Positions 60,541 through 64,000 of a DNA stretch of 64,000 nucleotides are shown one piece after another. The position numbers were made by a program, and so were the translations under genes. The stretch's first letter is position 1; every line of letters begins with the position of its first letter. Location of the stretch: contig NZ_CP060713.1 of the NCBI RefSeq assembly GCF_014395785.1, positions 1,144,501 through 1,208,500 on the forward strand. Reading direction: 5' to 3'. The notes below the pieces were generated by a model. That model was not told the origin of the DNA, searched no databases, and saw only the letters and a program-made list of their open reading frames with translations. Source of the stretch: Nocardioides mesophilus. GTDB taxonomy: Bacteria > Actinomycetota > Actinomycetes > Propionibacteriales > Nocardioidaceae.

Positions 60541-61271
60541 GTGCGGTCGGCGGACCCGTCACGCGAGAGCCCGGAGGTGGCCCACCTCCGGGCGCTGCAC
60601 CGCGAGCTGCAGGACCTGGTCGACGGCTCGGTGCTCGCCGACGGTTCGCCGGTGCAGCTGCGCCTGCTGGGGGCGGCCCCGAGGCGATCAACGCCGGGCT
60701 GATCCGGCTGGAGCCGCTCGCCAGGGTCTCGGTGCGCAACATGCAGCCGCAGTTCGCCTTCGACCCGTCGGACCCCTCCTTCGAGCTCGACGAGCGCAGC
60801 CGGGCGCGCGGCCTGCAGATGTCGATGATCACCACCCCGGAGACCGTCCGCCGGCACCCGCTGCTCTCCTCCGCCGAGCCCGGCGTCCTGGTCGGCCCGC
60901 TGTTCACGCAGGCGATGCTCATCGACGACCTGCTGGCGGTGGTCGGCGGTCCCCGCGACGTCGACGGGGCGATCACCGCCTGGACCAGCACCGACCCGGC
61001 GGTCGTCGGTCTGGTCCGCCGGATCTGGGACCACGCCGAGTCGCTGGCCACCCCGATCAACCCCGACGGCGTCCCTCCGCTCAACCGGCGCCAGGTCCTG
61101 GTCGCCCGCCGGATCACCCTCGGTGACACCGACCGGGCCATCGCCCGCGCGTTGGGGGTCTCGCTGCGGACCGTCGAGCGTGACGCCAGCGCGCTGCTCG
61201 CGCTGCTGGGGGCCCGCAACCGTGCGGAGGCGGTGCTGCTGATGCAGGGCCGCGGGTCGCCGCGCGGTTGA
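60541..61271 (+). pseudogene. LuxR-type helix-turn-helix regulator, frameshifted
   Basis: From GTG 60541 the first frame reads VRSADPSRESPEVAHLRALHRELQ and on to LRLLG. One G is missing in the run 60669-60673. The second frame continues PEAINAGLIRLEPLARVSVRNMQPQF through to the LuxR/GerE-type DNA-binding domain (PLNRRQVLVARRITLGDTDRAIARALGVSLRTVERDASALLALLGARNRAEAVLL). Restored, it is about 243 aa with an N-terminal sensor-like region of unknown ligand. It starts 4 nt after typA and is probably co-transcribed. The break is likely a sequencing error. Confidence 0.8.
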
Positions 61272-61289
61272 TGGCGGGTTCCCGCCATC
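61270..61289. terminator. Short hairpin after the LuxR-type gene
   Basis: GATGGCGGG-tt-CCCGCCATC, a perfect 9-bp stem with a 2-nt loop, overlaps the stop codon. There is no T tract. It could be a weak terminator for typA-luxR. Confidence 0.4.
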
Positions 61290-61417
61290 GGGCCCTGCTG
61301 GTTCGATCCGGGCCCCGGTGATGCCGATACTTGACGTGCGGGTCGCCGGGCGGCGCACGGGGGAAGTCGCCCCGCGGCCCGCACCCTGCTCGCCGCCCGC
61401 CCGTCGGGTGCTCGCTG

Positions 61418-62842
61418 CTACGGCGCCGGGGTCCCCGGGTCCTCGGCGGCCGGGTCCGGGCGGGCGCCACGCGGCGCCAGCCGCAGCAGCAGGAAGCCGA
61501 GGACCCCGGCGATCGCGCTGCCCAGGAAGATGCCCAGCTTGGCGGCCTCGTCGAGGGCCGGGGAGTCGAAGGACAGGTCGGAGACGAACAGGGCGACCGT
61601 GAAGCCCACCCCGGCGCAGGCGGCGACGCCCAGCACCTGCGGCCAGGTCGTGCCGCGCGGCAGGGTCGCGATGCCCAGCCGGGTCGCCACCCAGGTCGCG
61701 CCGAACACGCCGACCGTCTTGCCGACCACGAGACCGAGCACGACGCCGAGGGCCACCGGGCTGTCCACCCAGGCGGTCAGCGCGTGGTCGGGCAGCACCA
61801 GCCCGGCGTTCGCGAGCGCGAAGACGGGCACCACCAGGAACGTCACCCAGGCGGAGATGCCTTGCTCCAGGCGGTCCAGCGGCGCCTCGGCGTCCACGGT
61901 GAGCCGGCGCATGTCCCGTACGGCGCCGCGGGTGACGTCGTACTCCCGGTGCGAGAGCACCTCGTCGCGGTAGACCTCGTCGACCTCGCGGACCAGGCCG
62001 CCGGCGTAGGTGCGGAAGGCCGACGGGCCGAGGAACGACCACGCCGGGGTGAGCAGTCCGAACGCGACGCCGGCCAGCGTCGGGTGCACGCCGGACGCGT
62101 GCAGGGCGTACCAGCACAGCGCCGCCAGCGCGAAGTAGGGCGGCAGCGCACGCACGTGGATGCGCTGCAGGGCATAGCCGAACCCGATCGTGGCCAGCGC
62201 CAGCAGCAGCCAGGTCAGGGAGAGGCCGGCGGTGTAGAAGACCGCGATCACGATGATCGCGCCGAGGTCGTCGACGACGGCCAGGCTGAGCAGGAAGACC
62301 CGCAGGCCGGCCGGGACCCGGTCGCCCGCGGCGGTGACCACGGCCACCGCGAACGCGATGTCGGTGGCCATCGGGATCCCCCACCCGCTGCCGCCGGGCC
62401 CGCCGGCGTTGAAGCCGAGGTAGATCAGCGCGGGCACCACCATGCCGCAGACCGCGGCGATCACCGGCAGCGCGGCGGCCTTCGGGTCGCGCAGCTCACC
62501 GGAGACCATCTCCCGCTTGATCTCCATCGCGACCAGGAAGAAGAAGAACGCCATCGCGCCGTCGTTGACCCACTCGCGCAGGTTCAGGTGCAGCGGCTCG
62601 AACGAGCCCACCGCGAGCCGCACCTCGCTGCCCCAGAACGACTCGTAGGCCTGCGCCGACCCGAGGTTCACCCACAGCAGCGCGGCCAGCGCGGCGGCGA
62701 GCATGACCAGCGCACCGGAGGCGCTGGTGTCCATGAAGCGCTGCACCGGCTGGACGACCACCCGGGGGACGAACCGGGCCGACTCGCTCCACCGGTGCCG
62801 GACGGGAGTGTCCTGCGCGTGATCCTCGTCCACCGAGCTCAT
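61418..62842 (-). CDS. nhaA: Na+/H+ antiporter NhaA
   Basis: 474-aa antiporter with about 12 helices. The family patterns NDGAMAFFFFLVAMEIKREMVSGEL, GWGIPMATDIAFAVAVV (Asp in TDIAF) and LSLAVVDDLGAIIVIAVFYT (the paired Asp-Asp of the ion site) are all present. A loop of about 60 residues (VREVDEVYRDEV...) lies before helix IX. It exchanges Na+ or Li+ for protons to control pH and salt. ATG 62842 overlaps the stop of the CitE-like gene (ATGA), so it is translationally coupled to carboxylate-CoA genes. Confidence 0.95.
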   Translation of the reverse strand: MSSVDEDHAQDTPVRHRWSESARFVPRVVVQPVQRFMDTSASGALVMLAAALAALLWVNLGSAQAYESFWGSEVRLAVGSFEPLHLNLREWVNDGAMAFFFFLVAMEIKREMVSGELRDPKAAALPVIAAVCGMVVPALIYLGFNAGGPGGSGWGIPMATDIAFAVAVVTAAGDRVPAGLRVFLLSLAVVDDLGAIIVIAVFYTAGLSLTWLLLALATIGFGYALQRIHVRALPPYFALAALCWYALHASGVHPTLAGVAFGLLTPAWSFLGPSAFRTYAGGLVREVDEVYRDEVLSHREYDVTRGAVRDMRRLTVDAEAPLDRLEQGISAWVTFLVVPVFALANAGLVLPDHALTAWVDSPVALGVVLGLVVGKTVGVFGATWVATRLGIATLPRGTTWPQVLGVAACAGVGFTVALFVSDLSFDSPALDEAAKLGIFLGSAIAGVLGFLLLRLAPRGARPDPAAEDPGTPAP

Positions 62843-63657
62843 GCACCCCATCCTGCCCGGAGCATCCGGCGGGCACGCTCCACGACCGGTTTGTCCACCA
62901 TCTGGCCGTCGAGGAGGACCACCCCACCGCCGGCGGAGGCGGCCACGACCTTGCCGGCCCAGACCAGCTCGTCCTCCGAGGGCCGCAGCTCCTCGTGGAC
63001 GACCGGCACCTGGCGCGGGTGCACGCACAGCTTGCCGGTCAGGCCCAGCCGGGTGCCGTGGTGTACGTCGTCGCGCAGCCGGTCCGCGTCGCCGACGTCC
63101 CCGGTGACACCGTCGAACGGCCCGGGCAGCCGGGCCGCCGCGGAGGCGAGGACCAGCGCGCCCCGGGAGTACGCCATCGCGTCCCGGTCCTCCGGGGAGA
63201 CCCCGAGCTGGGCGGCGAGGTCGTAGCTGCCGAAGGCCAGCCGGGTCACCGCCGGCACCCGGGCGATCGCGGGCGCCGCCACGATCCCGGCCGCGGTCTC
63301 CACCAGCGCGAGCAGGCAGGAGCCGGGCGCCAGCTGCTTGGCGATCCGGCCCAGCACGGTGGCCGACTCGGCCTTGGGCACCATCACCACGCAGGGGTAG
63401 GCGGAGACCGCCCGCAGGTCCTCGTCGAACCAGTCGGTCCCCGGCGGGTTGATCCGGACCCCCCACGGACGGGTGGCGAGCCAGTCCGCCGCCTGCTTGC
63501 GGGCCTCGTCCTTCGCGGCCGGCGCCACGGCGTCCTCCAGGTCGATCACGACCAGGTCGGCGCCGGACTCCCCCGCCCGGGCGAACCGGTCCGGGCGGGT
63601 GCCGGGCACGAACAGCAGCGTGCGGGCGGTGCCGAGCACCTCGCGCGGCTCGATCAC
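62839..63657 (-). CDS. CitE-like (HpcH/HpaI family) CoA-ester lyase
   Basis: 272-aa TIM-barrel lyase of the CitE-like/CLYBL group. ARTLLFVPGTRPDRFARAGESGADLVVIDLEDAVAP starts the barrel; VMVPKAESATVL and LLALVETAAGIVAA carry metal-ligand Glu; GSYDLAAQLGVSP holds the metal Asp, and GKLCVHPRQVPVVHE closes it. Members split (S)-citramalyl-CoA, malyl-CoA or similar. GTG 63657 overlaps the stop of the hydratase gene. Citramalyl-CoA lyase paired with a MaoC-type hydratase is the pattern of itaconate/mesaconate breakdown; the exact substrate is not proven. Confidence 0.88.
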   Translation of the reverse strand: MIEPREVLGTARTLLFVPGTRPDRFARAGESGADLVVIDLEDAVAPAAKDEARKQAADWLATRPWGVRINPPGTDWFDEDLRAVSAYPCVVMVPKAESATVLGRIAKQLAPGSCLLALVETAAGIVAAPAIARVPAVTRLAFGSYDLAAQLGVSPEDRDAMAYSRGALVLASAAARLPGPFDGVTGDVGDADRLRDDVHHGTRLGLTGKLCVHPRQVPVVHEELRPSEDELVWAGKVVAASAGGGVVLLDGQMVDKPVVERARRMLRAGWGA

Positions 63658-64000
63658 GACGCCGGTTCCAACCGGCTCCGCGCGGTCACTGCGCCGGCCG
63701 CGGAGAACGCCTCGGCCTCCGGCGACGCGGTGTCCAGCCCCGCCTCGGCCGCCGCGACGGTCAGCGGCTGCGGGCCGATCATCGGCGCGACCAGCCGGTA
63801 GGCGTAGCGGCGGCCGACCAGGTCGACGCCGTTGCGTCGGAACAGCTCGCCCATCATCAGCGCCTGCAGCGGTCCGTGCACCACGAGGTCGGCGTACCCC
63901 TCGTGCGCCACGAACCCCCGGTCGTAGTGGATCCGGTGGGCGTTGTAGGTGAGCGCCGAGAACCGGAACAGCAGCGCCTCGTCCACCTCGAGCACCAGAC
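63654..64000 (-). CDS. MaoC/HTD2-like acyl-CoA hydratase, 5'-partial
   Basis: C-terminal about 115 residues of a hot-dog-fold hydratase; the frame is open to the window end, so the start lies outside. LFRFSALTYNAHRIHYDRGFVAHEGYADLVVHGPLQALMM matches mesaconyl-C4-CoA hydratase or itaconyl-CoA hydratase-type proteins, with the catalytic Asp/His-type residues in NAHRIHYD and the following VHGP. It is coupled (GTGA) to the CitE-like gene. It would add water to an unsaturated C5 dicarboxyl-CoA before cleavage. Confidence 0.82.
   Translation of the reverse strand, partial: LVLEVDEALLFRFSALTYNAHRIHYDRGFVAHEGYADLVVHGPLQALMMGELFRRNGVDLVGRRYAYRLVAPMIGPQPLTVAAAEAGLDTASPEAEAFSAAGAVTARSRLEPAS

Noticed and set aside
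61290-61417. tRNA-like T-loop (ggttcgatcc) after the LuxR-type gene
   Set aside because: No matching acceptor, D or anticodon arms occur around it; it is a chance match.
58464-62384. Very long minus-strand open frame (about 1300 codons) opposite typA and the LuxR-type gene
   Set aside because: It is antisense to the fully conserved typA and runs into nhaA in another frame. Its product is His/Arg/Asp/Gly-rich with no protein-like pattern, as expected from high GC.

Overview
The window is about 72% GC by eye and reads as a chromosomal segment of a high-GC actinobacterium, most likely Nocardioides or a close relative (Nocardioidaceae). The evidence is the mycothiol gene mshA, a mycothiol-dependent DinB-type enzyme, CarD, SenX3-RegX3-PhoU, frequent GTG starts, 4-nt GTGA/ATGA gene overlaps, and many genes with a TANNNT -10 box exactly 6-7 nt before the start codon (leaderless transcripts). 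Genus-level placement is inference.

Region 1 (1-9780) is a tricarboxylate locus. It holds a CitA/DcuS-like sensor kinase (cut by the window edge and frameshifted), a divergent TctC-like lipoprotein, a tctC-tctB-tctA-uspA operon, an IclR regulator, a class III CoA-transferase coupled to a short citryl-CoA-lyase-like protein, and pdxY. A CitE-like lyase and a MaoC-type hydratase at the far end (62839-64000) are of related chemistry.

Region 2 (9781-12012) is a 2.2-kb islet between an intact tRNA-Thr(TGT) and a 3' tRNA remnant in the same orientation. It carries SoxR and a split transketolase whose promoter contains a near-perfect SoxR box. Region 3 (12102-22543) holds csbD, secreted proteins, a DUF4032 protein, rlmB, cysS, two tandem C39-like proteins, a membrane-anchored sulfite-oxidase-like enzyme and ispF.

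Region 4 (22743-33323) is the most interesting part: 13 co-directional genes. They encode an acetoin/pyruvate-dehydrogenase-type E1alpha-E1beta-E2 complex, a galactitol-type PTS (B, C, A), a SorC regulator, GutM, a glucitol-type PTS whose SrlE is split and reordered, and an oxidoreductase of the family that includes Brucella DRL (DXR-II, which makes methylerythritol phosphate from deoxyxylulose phosphate). No kinase, aldolase or sugar isomerase is present. I propose, as a hypothesis, that this island catabolises 2-C-methyltetritols: PTS uptake gives MEP, DRL running backwards gives DXP, and the lipoyl complex splits DXP into acetyl-CoA and glyceraldehyde 3-phosphate. The block sits inside the usual actinobacterial carD-ispD-ispF-cysS-rlmB locus. 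One intact IspD and two degenerate IspD-like genes lie between it and carD (33393-36420).

Region 5 (36716-50666) carries a UbiA-type prenyltransferase, a lipoprotein, gpmA, an ABC-2 exporter, a mycothiol-dependent enzyme, phoU/senX3/regX3, a DMT exporter, a DUF2231 protein, an epimerase, ybjN, mshA and a DUF72 gene. Region 6 (50667-51310) is non-coding, with three copies of a hairpin-forming repeat. Region 7 (51311-64000) has an iron-box-controlled adenylation/carrier/acyltransferase protein, an SDR, an M4 protease with a collagen-like linker and a possible fused inhibitor domain, an Asp/Glu racemase, a sirtuin, a membrane protein, typA, a LuxR-type regulator, nhaA, a citE-like gene and a partial hydratase.

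Four genes (at about 188, 49900, 53653 and 60671) are each broken by one missing G in a G run. This looks like a systematic homopolymer sequencing error rather than four pseudogenes.
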